Positions 1-6,746 of a stretch of DNA of 64,000 bases are shown piece after piece; position 1 is the stretch's first letter; each line of letters begins with the position of its first letter. Below the pieces are notes generated by a model. It ran no database searches and was not told where the DNA came from. It saw nothing but the letters and a program-made list of their open reading frames with translations. This DNA comes from a virus. Location: positions 1 through 64,000 of IMG/VR virus record IMGVR_UViG_3300009314_000003. The stretch is one strand, 5' to 3'. The translations under genes were made by a program, and so were the position numbers.

Positions 1-128
1 ACTAATTTAGTTTTGAAATATTTAATATCTGGTTTAGGTGTTTTTAGTGAAGCCCTAACTTCTCTTGCATCACGTGCTACCTGAACAAATACTTCATCCT
101 TTATTTTTAGTAGTTCTTCCTTTTTCAT
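1..128 (-). CDS. Hypothetical protein, 3' end beyond window edge
   Basis: An open frame on the minus strand starts at an ATG (complement of 126-128) and runs off the left edge after 42 codons. The ATG is preceded by AGGAGAACAA, a good ribosome binding site. The visible N-terminus is charged and helical (begins MKKEELLKIKDEVF). No family is recognised. It is the last visible member of the minus-strand small-gene block. Confidence 0.6.
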   Translation of the reverse strand, partial: MKKEELLKIKDEVFVQVARDAREVRASLKTPKPDIKYFKTKL

Positions 129-152
129 TTGTTCTCCTTGATTAATTAAAAA

Positions 153-193
153 GCTACTTACCAAGCAAGGGTAGGGATTGCCTGGTAAGTAGC
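153..193. other. Perfect 11-bp inverted repeat (RNA hairpin or operator)
   Basis: GCTACTTACCA at 153-163 is the exact reverse complement of TGGTAAGTAGC at 183-193, with a 19-nt loop. It lies between two minus-strand genes, about 25 nt upstream of the ATG at 128. No U-tract follows on either strand, so it is not a standard terminator. An operator, an mRNA processing site or a leader hairpin are possible. Confidence 0.55.
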
Positions 194-300
194 AGGATGC
201 TTCGTAACCATCTTAATTCCCTACCACTGAGCGGGACTTAATGAAATGTAATACGAGTTCATAATCAAGCTCCAGGTAGAAGCCGCTGTAGCTAACTGAT

Positions 301-756
301 TCAGTATCCATACTTAGCCAGTAAGAATTCCAGGGACACTCGATCCTCGGCGGGCATAGATATATCATCCATAAGTTTATGCAGCCGCGACTGAAGCTTC
401 CTGTCTCTCCATTTCTCGGGCACTGGTTTCACCGCAGCATCAAATATCAGGCTGACGACATCATTAGGCGCGGCATTATAGATATATATCTCACTCTCTG
501 CCAAGGCACTGATACAATTATTCTTCTTAGATTCCAGAAAGGCGCGGATGTCCATATGATTTTCCATATTCCTCAGGGGCCCAATCCACGTATGTCCCCG
601 GCCTCCATTAGTCTTATGAACTACCCAGACGCCTTCGGCCGGCTCACCCATATCCCAGGTGGCTACCTCCTCGTACCGACCATTCCTCTTCTTCCGGTAC
701 AGTGGACCCGGGCGGCGCAGGTAGAATTGGTGGTGTGTCTGCTCTTGCTTAGTCAT
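301..756 (-). CDS. Hypothetical protein (151 aa)
   Basis: A 151-residue soluble protein with a polar N-terminus and a helical C-terminal half rich in charged residues. No recognised family, signal peptide or membrane segment. It is co-directional with its neighbours in the minus-strand block. The purine-rich stretch AGAGAGAA lies just upstream of the ATG. Confidence 0.6.
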   Translation of the reverse strand: MTKQEQTHHQFYLRRPGPLYRKKRNGRYEEVATWDMGEPAEGVWVVHKTNGGRGHTWIGPLRNMENHMDIRAFLESKKNNCISALAESEIYIYNAAPNDVVSLIFDAAVKPVPEKWRDRKLQSRLHKLMDDISMPAEDRVSLEFLLAKYGY

Positions 757-768
757 AAAATTTCTCTC

Positions 769-867
769 TCAAACTTTGGTCTTGTCATCGGTCTTGTCAT
801 CCAGATTTCTCTCAAGTGCCAATACAGTTACGAGAATGACAATTAACACGCTTAATGTTATCAGCAT
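769..867 (-). CDS. Small membrane protein (32 aa)
   Basis: An ATG at the complement of 865-867 opens a 32-codon frame. It consists of one hydrophobic stretch (residues 2-18, MLITLSVLIVILVTVLAL) followed by a charged tail with a DDKT repeat. GAGGGAG lies about 10 nt upstream of the start. The size and single-span design resemble phage small membrane peptides of unknown role. Function is not assignable. Confidence 0.5.
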   Translation of the reverse strand: MLITLSVLIVILVTVLALERNLDDKTDDKTKV

Positions 868-920
868 TTAAACAGCTCCCTCAAAAAGGTGGTGTGATGT
901 GTGGTTATTGTGGGGGGGGG

Positions 921-1448
921 TTACTTCTTATTCTTTCCTGTCCCTGTCTTCTTTCCGGCCCCTGCCTTCTTTCCTGCTCCTGCTCGAAGGCGCTGGTAGT
1001 GTAGTTGTTCTAATGATTTATATTTGGGGGATAAGCACCCAATTTTTGAGCTCCAGAGCACTTCTGTAAGTATGGTAGCAATCTCTGAGGCCCTGACTAC
1101 CAGATGGCGAAGAATGTTAATTGTATTTCCCTTTATCTGTACCTCCAGGAGAGGAGTGGTCAATTCTCTCCCCTCATAGGGCAGTGGACTGGGAGAATCA
1201 GTGTAAAAGAGTCTCCGGGGATCCAGCTTTACAAATAACTCGTTCGCGATTGGTACCCGGTAGTACTTATATGTCCACCAGGGACGGCCGGAATGTGTGC
1301 TGGAGCTTATATAATACTCCGGGGCCCACCAGGGTCTTGCTCTCTTAAAATCTTTCCCCGCCGGGTCGGCGCGATGATAAATAATCATAGGGTATGTAGT
1401 TACTCCTCTTTTTATAGGTGTGATATGAATATCTGCCCCGCCTGACAT
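921..1448 (-). CDS. Hypothetical protein with Lys/Gly repeat tail (175 aa)
   Basis: A 175-residue protein with an aromatic, basic N-terminal two-thirds including two RPWW motifs. The C-terminal tail is made of tandem AGAGKK-type repeats and is strongly basic. Such tails often bind nucleic acid or acidic surfaces, but that is inference. It is the first gene after a roughly 0.9 kb non-coding stretch, so it may start its own transcript. Confidence 0.55.
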   Translation of the reverse strand: MSGGADIHITPIKRGVTTYPMIIYHRADPAGKDFKRARPWWAPEYYISSSTHSGRPWWTYKYYRVPIANELFVKLDPRRLFYTDSPSPLPYEGRELTTPLLEVQIKGNTINILRHLVVRASEIATILTEVLWSSKIGCLSPKYKSLEQLHYQRLRAGAGKKAGAGKKTGTGKNKK

Positions 1449-2331
1449 CTTTCGGGCAGGCCCGCCTGAATAGCGGAGTCGGGCGATGTGTGAGTATGTG
1501 TAAACTTAATTTAGTGATGGGACACGCAGCAAGAATTGCTGCTAATATACTTTAATTTAGCACCCTAAATATACTAAAGGGCGAGGATTATTCCTAACTC
1601 TTTCTTGCCCGTTTCGACCAGGACAAATGTTGTCTCAGACAGTCTTTGTCTGTTCTGGGTACGGTCCCGCGGCCCTTTCACTGTTCTAGGCCCCCCACTG
1701 TTCGCTGTGATTTAAGAAAATGGAAGAGTTGCCGGCTGGAAGGTCTTGTATACTTGTCCTCCTGTGGCCTATATTGTCCCTGCCTGGTACACACTGCCCT
1801 GTCTGGTACTGACTGTCCTCTGGTGCCATACGCGCGATGTTAGTAGGAGGAATTGTTCGCTGTGATTTAAGTACAGGAACCACACTTGTGATCAGGGCCA
1901 GGGAGTTTTACTCCCAAACTTGGGTGGGCCGCCTTGCGCAAGGTCTTCTCCTACGCGCGCGCGTCTATATATTACTATATAGCTATATACCCTGATACTG
2001 AGGTATGCCTTTATTTACCTGCATAGACCAGGACCGGAAGAATAAATAACCTTAGTATAGGAATAGATAGTAATATAGGAATAGACTAGGTAAGAGTAAT
2101 AAATTATCTATGGCAGGAATAGACTATATAACAGAAATAACCTGGTTACAGGAATAGAAGTATGGTATATACTGGGTAATTACTGGAGTAGAAAGGTAAC
2201 TCATGTTTATATACAGGTGTATAATGGTTTTGTATACACACAGGGCCAATAGTTACCACCTCTATTTCTTCTTCCCACGCGCTCGCTCCGCTCGGGCGGG
2301 GTTGTTGATGTGTTAAGAGCGTTTGAACCGG
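1449..2331. other. Long non-coding region with repeats and palindromes
   Basis: About 880 nt with no convincing ORF. It contains a GCAGCAA/TTGCTGC hairpin (1526-1542), an 18-nt direct repeat (1699 and 1854), the palindrome CCTTGCGCAAGG (1932-1943), the alternating tract ACGCGCGCGCGT (1953-1964), and several copies of GGAATAGA between about 2060 and 2160 in an AT-rich stretch. It sits upstream of the 921-1448 gene and downstream of the 2332-2790 gene on the minus strand. It may hold promoters, a replication-related region or a non-coding RNA. Confidence 0.5.
1699..1871. repeat. 18-nt direct repeat pair
   Basis: TGTTCGCTGTGATTTAAG occurs at 1699-1716 and again exactly at 1854-1871. Both copies are in the non-coding region. 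Their 155-nt spacing and identity suggest a protein binding site or a duplicated regulatory segment. Confidence 0.7.
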
Positions 2332-2790
2332 TTAAACAGGTCCGCCGATCCAGTTAAGTAGACGCTTCTTAGTTGTGGTCGGTTCTTTCTGGGCAGTCGG
2401 TTCTTCCTGGGCAGTGTCTTCATCTATCTCTTCGGGCTTCTCCTGGGCCTGGGCTACTATCTGGCTTGCGACTCTATCCTTAAAGCCTAGGGACCCTTTC
2501 AAGAGACCGTAGCTGCCCTTGAGGGCATAAGCCATTGGGCTTGCTACATACTTACTCCCGAGGGTATAGGCAGTCATCTGGATCTTTTGGCTGGTGACAG
2601 CTCTCTTCTCCGGGATGGAGACGGCCTTTGCCGCTTTGTCCTCTAGAGTTGCAGGGGCCGTAAGCCTTTTGGCTGCTTTGAGAGCTCCGCTGCTCACTCT
2701 CTGGAGGAGATGTATAGAGCCTGATGCTGCTAGCTTTGCCGCTACCTTTGCCGCCGCCTTGGCCTGTTGTAGGCTAGTATGTTCTGGCAT
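2332..2790 (-). CDS. Ala/Lys-rich hypothetical protein (152 aa)
   Basis: 152 residues. The first 70 are Ala/Lys-rich and amphipathic, the middle is moderately hydrophobic with Gly (YALKGSYGLLKGSLG), and the tail has EEPTAQKEPT-type repeats. The composition resembles internal virion or membrane-associated phage proteins, but no family is recognised. Confidence 0.55.
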   Translation of the reverse strand: MPEHTSLQQAKAAAKVAAKLAASGSIHLLQRVSSGALKAAKRLTAPATLEDKAAKAVSIPEKRAVTSQKIQMTAYTLGSKYVASPMAYALKGSYGLLKGSLGFKDRVASQIVAQAQEKPEEIDEDTAQEEPTAQKEPTTTKKRLLNWIGGPV

Positions 2791-2808
2791 TTTGTCTTTC
2801 TCCTTGTG

Positions 2809-3339
2809 TTATTTTATCTTCTTGTACTGATTCACCATTTTGGTGTCGATCCGTGTGATTATCTCTCTCATTCCAGATGATTCTGAGAATGGGAGGTCAT
2901 CCTTCTTCGCTGCGTGTAGCTGAGCTACGGTGATACCCAGGACATTACAGAGGTGTGTTCTTATGCTTCTTAGTCTCTGCACTGACTTCGCCTTGTTTAT
3001 GGCGGTCGCCACCTTTTCCTCGAACGCTTCTGTTACTCCATAGATGGGGCCAACTTCAAAAGCTGGCACACCTGCTACGTGCAGGAGGTTGAGGGTATGG
3101 ATGCCTTTCCCCCGGGTGTATACGGAGGTCTCCTTAGTCTCGAGGAGCTTTTCTCCCTTACCACCTTTAAACTCCCCCTGGGTTACCAGGGCGTTGGCCG
3201 CCTTTGCGGCGCTACTAGTAAAGGCGTAGAGGATCATCCGTTTCCCGGCGCGGGTTATTCCTTCGCAGAGGGATCCTTCGTCATTAGGAACTATCTTACC
3301 GTGCCTGCTCTTACACAGGGATATGATCTTATCCATCAT
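2809..3339 (-). CDS. Hypothetical protein (about 176 aa)
   Basis: The frame is open further upstream, but the ATG at 3337-3339 (followed by a second ATG) has AAAGGAG about 10 nt before it and lies just after the stop of the gene ending at 3368. It is therefore chosen as the start. The protein is basic and soluble, with a helical C-terminal half. No family is recognised. Confidence 0.6.
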   Translation of the reverse strand: MMDKIISLCKSRHGKIVPNDEGSLCEGITRAGKRMILYAFTSSAAKAANALVTQGEFKGGKGEKLLETKETSVYTRGKGIHTLNLLHVAGVPAFEVGPIYGVTEAFEEKVATAINKAKSVQRLRSIRTHLCNVLGITVAQLHAAKKDDLPFSESSGMREIITRIDTKMVNQYKKIK

Positions 3340-3367
3340 TATGTGTTTCTCCTTTGTTTGTTTAACC

Positions 3368-3727
3368 CTAGGCCCTGTGACTGGGCTCCAGGATCGCATT
3401 AGGGCTCTTCTGCAGAACTCTGTCGTGGTAGGACTTAATAGCCATAGCCTCGACTAATCCGCCTTCACGGCTAAGTCGGTGGGCCGCCAGCACTCTTTTA
3501 CCTACCCTATTCCTGTTGTAGGGACAGGATACGGATAGGTCGCTGATGGTGACCACCTTTCTGGCCCCTCCTAATTGGGGGAGGCCCAGCCGGAGGGCTG
3601 TGCGGACTCGCAGAAGTATCTTGTTCCCTGTTGGAACGAGACGGCCGCCCTTCTTCTCTTTTACTTCATCCGTCAGAAAGATGTAGAACCTCTCTGACCC
3701 CTGAATATTTAGGTCTTGTAGGTGCAT
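3368..3727 (-). CDS. Hypothetical basic protein (119 aa)
   Basis: 119 residues, basic, with a likely beta-rich N-terminal half (KILLRVRTALRLG, KVVTISDLSV). Its ATG overlaps the stop of the 3727-3972 gene in a TAATG arrangement, so the two are translationally coupled. No family is recognised. Confidence 0.6.
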   Translation of the reverse strand: MHLQDLNIQGSERFYIFLTDEVKEKKGGRLVPTGNKILLRVRTALRLGLPQLGGARKVVTISDLSVSCPYNRNRVGKRVLAAHRLSREGGLVEAMAIKSYHDRVLQKSPNAILEPSHRA

Positions 3728-3972
3728 TATTCCTCCTCTAATTTCTTCAGCTTCTTCTTGTCAACCCTGAGGGCCATCGTGAGGAACCTCTTGGACCTCT
3801 CTATATTCCTCATCAACTCAGGATCGGTCTTACTCACAAGTACCACCTTCCCCTCTTTGAGGGTGATGGTCTGTTCTGACCGGCCCCCAAGCTTGTCCAA
3901 CTCTCTACGGAGGTAGACAACGCTCTTCCTCAGGGAAGAGGTCTTCCTCTCCTTCATTTTCTCTTCCTTCAT
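3727..3972 (-). CDS. Small coiled-coil-like protein (81 aa)
   Basis: 81 residues, very rich in Lys/Glu/Arg/Leu and predicted fully helical. It is coupled to the downstream gene through TAATG, and its start overlaps the end of the 3969-4187 gene. No enzymatic motif is visible. A DNA- or protein-binding accessory factor is possible, but this is inference. Confidence 0.6.
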   Translation of the reverse strand: MKEEKMKERKTSSLRKSVVYLRRELDKLGGRSEQTITLKEGKVVLVSKTDPELMRNIERSKRFLTMALRVDKKKLKKLEEE

Positions 3973-4187
3973 TGCGTCTCCTTTCTTCTCTTAGGACAAT
4001 CCTCTGGTCGCCAGGCATCTCCTGGCCAGACACAGAAGTTGTTTCCGCGTGTATTGTGTGGACAGGACTTACATTCCTGTTCCGTGGTGGGTGTAGCCCG
4101 GATCAATCTGCTATCTGCCTCGTCCTGCCATCTCTCTATTCTCTCCCCAACGTAGTCGGGGTCGGGCAATTCGGATTCAGGTATCAT
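3969..4187 (-). CDS. Small four-Cys protein (72 aa)
   Basis: The open frame extends to 4241, but the ATG at 4185-4187 (MIPESELPDPD) has GGAGAA upstream and is the likely start. The C-terminal part carries four cysteines in a CKSC-x8-C-x11-C spacing, which could bind one zinc ion. It overlaps its upstream neighbour's end by 11 nt. Function unknown. Confidence 0.55.
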   Translation of the reverse strand: MIPESELPDPDYVGERIERWQDEADSRLIRATPTTEQECKSCPHNTRGNNFCVWPGDAWRPEDCPKRRKETQ

Positions 4188-4323
4188 TGGATTTTCTCCT
4201 GTATAGTTCTGTAGGTGGAGGGAATGCCATGGAAATTCCAATGGCCAGCCACATCAGGAAGATGAATACCCGCAGCATCACCCGCGACATCCACAAACAG
4301 CCATATATTTTCAGTTTATTCAT
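4177..4323 (-). CDS. Small membrane protein (48 aa)
   Basis: An ATG at 4321-4323, preceded by AAAGAGAGG, opens a 48-codon frame with a hydrophobic helix at about residues 14-33 and a short polar C-terminus. It overlaps the next gene by 11 nt. It is one of three consecutive tiny single-span proteins. Holin, spanin or host-takeover roles are all possible. Confidence 0.55.
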   Translation of the reverse strand: MNKLKIYGCLWMSRVMLRVFIFLMWLAIGISMAFPPPTELYRRKSNDT

Positions 4324-4339
4324 TTCTGCCTCTCTTTCT

Positions 4340-4480
4340 TCATTCTGGTTCAAACCAGTTGCTTATTCCTCCTAACACCCGCCGGACGGCGCGGGTAATA
4401 GCTCGGAGGATCTTTCGGACTATAATCACAACCGTCAGGGCCAGAACAATTCCGGCTCCTGTGGCGAACCATGGGTCCAT
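4340..4480 (-). CDS. Small membrane protein (46 aa)
   Basis: 46 residues with an N-terminal hydrophobic helix (GIVLALTVVIIV) followed by a strongly basic amphipathic segment (RKILRAITRAVRRV). Its ATG overlaps the stop of the 4480-4593 gene (TAATG), so the two are co-translated. The architecture is a single-span membrane protein with a positive cytoplasmic tail. Confidence 0.6.
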   Translation of the reverse strand: MDPWFATGAGIVLALTVVIIVRKILRAITRAVRRVLGGISNWFEPE

Positions 4481-4593
4481 TACTCTTCCTCCTCTAACTT
4501 CTTGAGGATATTTTTCCGGAGTTCGTGTCCGGAAACGCTTTTATACCATCTATAGACAAAGATGCCTATGATTATTCCTATGATGATTTCCAT
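4480..4593 (-). CDS. Small membrane protein (37 aa)
   Basis: 37 residues. MEIIIGIIIGIFVYRWY is a membrane anchor and the rest is a charged helix ending in EEEE. The start has AAGGAG about 8 nt upstream. It follows the deformylase terminator, so it may head a separate transcript of three small membrane proteins. Confidence 0.6.
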   Translation of the reverse strand: MEIIIGIIIGIFVYRWYKSVSGHELRKNILKKLEEEE

Positions 4594-4621
4594 CTTTTCT
4601 CCTTTCTTGTTTTATGAATAG

Positions 4622-4662
4622 AAAAAAGGGGGAGCCGACCTGGCTGGGCCGACTTCCCCCTT
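4622..4662 (-). terminator. Rho-independent terminator after deformylase
   Basis: On the minus strand, AAGGGGGA (complement of 4655-4662) pairs with TCCCCCTT, and the 3' arm is followed by TTTT. It lies 38 nt downstream of the deformylase stop codon. Confidence 0.75.
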
Positions 4663-4699
4663 CGGGTTGGAGGTGCCATGAACTAAATGTGTTTTTATG

Positions 4700-5224
4700 T
4701 TATACGCCGCAGCATTTCTTGTGCTTTCTCCCAGAATTGCAGGGGCACGGTTCATTCCTTCCCACCTTCATGTGGGAAGCGCTGCCTTTCGCTTGGCGGT
4801 CATATATTGTTATCCCGTTGATGTGATCCACTTCGTGCTGGATGCAAGCGGTCTCCAGCTGTGATAGATTATCCTTCCCGGCGTAGAAGTATAGGGCCCC
4901 GGGAATATTGTCAGCCTCCACAACAACCCCCCGGGATCTGGAGGTTGTTATAAACTTAACCTCCGGGAGTGAGAGACAGCTCTCCTTCCGGAGATAGGTC
5001 TCTTCCTCCCGCTCTGTAATCACGGGATTAATCAGGTATAGAGGTTCCTTGACTGCCATTGCTATCACGCAGGCGTCGAGGCCTACCTGATTCGCGGCCA
5101 GTCCGACTCCTGCCTTATGGGTTTGGAGCTTCTCCAGGAGCTTTTTACCAATCTCGTGACCTACTTCCTCCCCCACCTCCTTGCAGGGGATTTTGAGCAG
5201 GTCCAGGTTTGTTATGATGTTCAT
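4700..5224 (-). CDS. def: Peptide deformylase with C-terminal SEC-C zinc motif
   Basis: The protein should remove the formyl group from the initiator Met of nascent chains. All three deformylase motifs are present when starting at the ATG at 5224: GVGLAANQ (residues 39-46), ESCLS (81-85, metal Cys83) and QHEVDH (129-134, metal His130/His134 and catalytic Glu131). The frame is open 11 codons further upstream. However, this ATG overlaps the previous gene's TGA and has GAGGAG before it. Residues 152-173 form a SEC-C motif (CPCNSG...KCCG) that binds zinc and, in SecA, is linked to ribosome/SecB contact. Phage deformylases are known; the SEC-C fusion is less usual. A terminator follows. Confidence 0.93.
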   Translation of the reverse strand: MNIITNLDLLKIPCKEVGEEVGHEIGKKLLEKLQTHKAGVGLAANQVGLDACVIAMAVKEPLYLINPVITEREEETYLRKESCLSLPEVKFITTSRSRGVVVEADNIPGALYFYAGKDNLSQLETACIQHEVDHINGITIYDRQAKGSASHMKVGRNEPCPCNSGRKHKKCCGV

Positions 5225-5430
5225 TGGACCAGCTCCTCTTTCAGGTGGGCGGCCCACCTTTTATTAGCCAGCTGTATTACAGCCAGCTTGACAGGCACCT
5301 TCATGACCTTGTCATGTTTTAGGACCTTCTTCAGCCAGGGGATCCTCTTCTTCATCCCCTTGGCCTTCTTCAAGATCAGGGCTGCCTTGTTTTTGGCCGT
5401 CTTGCTTGTCATACTTGTTTTAGTTTTCAT
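5221..5430 (-). CDS. Small basic protein (69 aa)
   Basis: 69 residues, about one quarter lysine, helical. It lies directly upstream of the deformylase and overlaps its start codon (ATGA), so translation is coupled. It may bind nucleic acid or the ribosome; no family is recognised. Confidence 0.55.
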   Translation of the reverse strand: MKTKTSMTSKTAKNKAALILKKAKGMKKRIPWLKKVLKHDKVMKVPVKLAVIQLANKRWAAHLKEELVQ

Positions 5431-5434
5431 ACTA

Positions 5435-5635
5435 CTACTCCTTTGTGTGTTTATCCCTCATTTTTTTCTTCATTTTCTCGACAAACTCATCCCACTCCTC
5501 CTCGGAGAGGGTTTTAATATCCTGGGTCTCTTCATCCCAGAGGTCATTTACCTTCAGGACGAATGTTCTGTCATCGTCTTTTTGACCGAGCAAATGATAT
5601 TTGCCATTATGACTCTTAAAATTATTCTTTTTCAT
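5435..5635 (-). CDS. Small acidic protein (66 aa)
   Basis: 66 residues, with a short beta-prone N-terminal part (GKYHLLGQ, RTFVLKV) and an acidic helical C-terminus (LSEEEWDEFVEKMKKKM). It ends 5 nt before the next gene's start. Function unknown. Confidence 0.55.
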   Translation of the reverse strand: MKKNNFKSHNGKYHLLGQKDDDRTFVLKVNDLWDEETQDIKTLSEEEWDEFVEKMKKKMRDKHTKE

Positions 5636-5698
5636 TGATAGTATACTTCTGCATAGTTAACGTCTTCATTCTACTTCTCCTTCCCCTGCCGGTAGAAT

Positions 5699-6133
5699 CT
5701 ACCAGCAGAATATGTCCGGGTGTATCTCCTTAGTCACTCTGTCAGCCACCCGGATTGTCCTGAACGGACTCGTACTTGGTGACCAGCCTGTGGACTCTTT
5801 AATGGCCACCATCACCGGTAAAGGCACGATGACTATATCCACGTCCACGGGTAACAGGAGTGCCTCTTCCAGAGCTTCCCCGACAGCGGTGGTCATCCGG
5901 AAGGCTAGGTTGATTGTCTCATACCCCTGCCATCCGAGGTCCTCCATCACTTTCTCCTCCGGTGCCAGCATGAGTCCCTTGGCTCGCTCGGCAGAGCACG
6001 CCGGAAGGACCTCGCCGGAGGTGAACTTAAACTCATGGGGCGAGCTGAAGTTGGCTACATTCAGCCCGTTTGCCAGCGTTACCACTGGCATATTTACCAC
6101 TGGCATATTATTGTTGTTATTCTTGTTGCTCAT
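5699..6133 (-). CDS. Hypothetical protein (144 aa)
   Basis: 144 residues. The N-terminus has an Asn run and the duplicated MPVV motif, followed by LANGLNVANFSSPHEFKF. That last motif resembles a conserved stretch in small uncharacterised phage proteins I recall, but I cannot name a family. A strong hydrophobic strand (DIVIVPLPVMVAI) lies in the C-terminal third. Confidence 0.6.
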   Translation of the reverse strand: MSNKNNNNNMPVVNMPVVTLANGLNVANFSSPHEFKFTSGEVLPACSAERAKGLMLAPEEKVMEDLGWQGYETINLAFRMTTAVGEALEEALLLPVDVDIVIVPLPVMVAIKESTGWSPSTSPFRTIRVADRVTKEIHPDIFCW

Positions 6134-6145
6134 TATTTATCTCCT

Positions 6146-6271
6146 TTATTTATGTGCCTGCCTATTCTTGGCCGGCAGGCTTAGGCCCGGCAGGGCCCCT
6201 TCTCCTTTCCTTGCCGCGGTAGCGGCGGAGGCGGCAGCCGGAGGTGTTGAGGTGCGGAGGCTGCCTACCAT
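6146..6271 (-). CDS. Possible small Ala/Pro-rich protein (41 aa)
   Basis: A 41-codon frame begins at the ATG complementary to 6269-6271 and lies in an otherwise empty 170-nt gap. A competing 39-codon frame (6162-6281) has a better purine-rich leader but an implausible Cys/Pro/Arg composition. GCCTGCC/GGCAGGC at about 6157-6181 forms a hairpin. Coding status is uncertain. Confidence 0.25.
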   Translation of the reverse strand: MVGSLRTSTPPAAASAATAARKGEGALPGLSLPAKNRQAHK

Positions 6272-6307
6272 GGCAGATCATTTCCTTTCCTCTTTGTAAG
6301 GATCACT

Positions 6308-6673
6308 TTAATCCCCATAACAATCATCTTCTATTGATGATAATTGTCTGGAGATTTCCTCTTCAATTTCCTCTTTCGGAACAATTCCAACATCCGAAGG
6401 GTGATACAGAGGATCACACATTGCTTTCTCCTCTGTATTGTATATTTTATCACCCACTATGAAATAATGACGAGTTGCAAATCCAATCAACTCGCCATTT
6501 TTCAACTCAATTGGAATACTCCCTTCATGCCTCAATTGAGTGAATCGCCAGTTTTTGCCTGGCAATTCGTAAATATACTCAATTGTACATTCTAGATTGC
6601 CCTCTGACCTGGCATAGTGACCAGAGGGCATTTCCATGTAGATGACTTTCTTTCTGGCTACTATCTTGTTCAT
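6308..6673 (-). CDS. Hypothetical protein (121 aa)
   Basis: 121 residues with alternating beta-prone segments (KKVIYMEMPSGHYA, FATRHYFIVGDKIY) and an acidic C-terminus. It follows the large 6747-9872 gene, separated by a hairpin. A GGGGGAAAAAA leader precedes the ATG. No family is recognised. Confidence 0.6.
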   Translation of the reverse strand: MNKIVARKKVIYMEMPSGHYARSEGNLECTIEYIYELPGKNWRFTQLRHEGSIPIELKNGELIGFATRHYFIVGDKIYNTEEKAMCDPLYHPSDVGIVPKEEIEEEISRQLSSIEDDCYGD

Positions 6674-6689
6674 TTTTTCCCCCTTTAGT

Positions 6690-6728
6690 TATGAGAGCAG
6701 GCTCTGCTTGTTAAGACAGAACCTGCTT
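6690..6728 (-). other. Strong intergenic hairpin
   Basis: On the minus strand AGCAGG/CCTGCT plus the inner TTCTG/CAGAG pairings form a long stem directly after the 1041-codon gene. No U-tract follows. It may be a terminator assisted by other factors, an attenuator or an RNase site that lowers expression of the 6308-6673 gene. Confidence 0.5.
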
Positions 6729-6746
6729 CTCTGTTTGTCATGTTTG

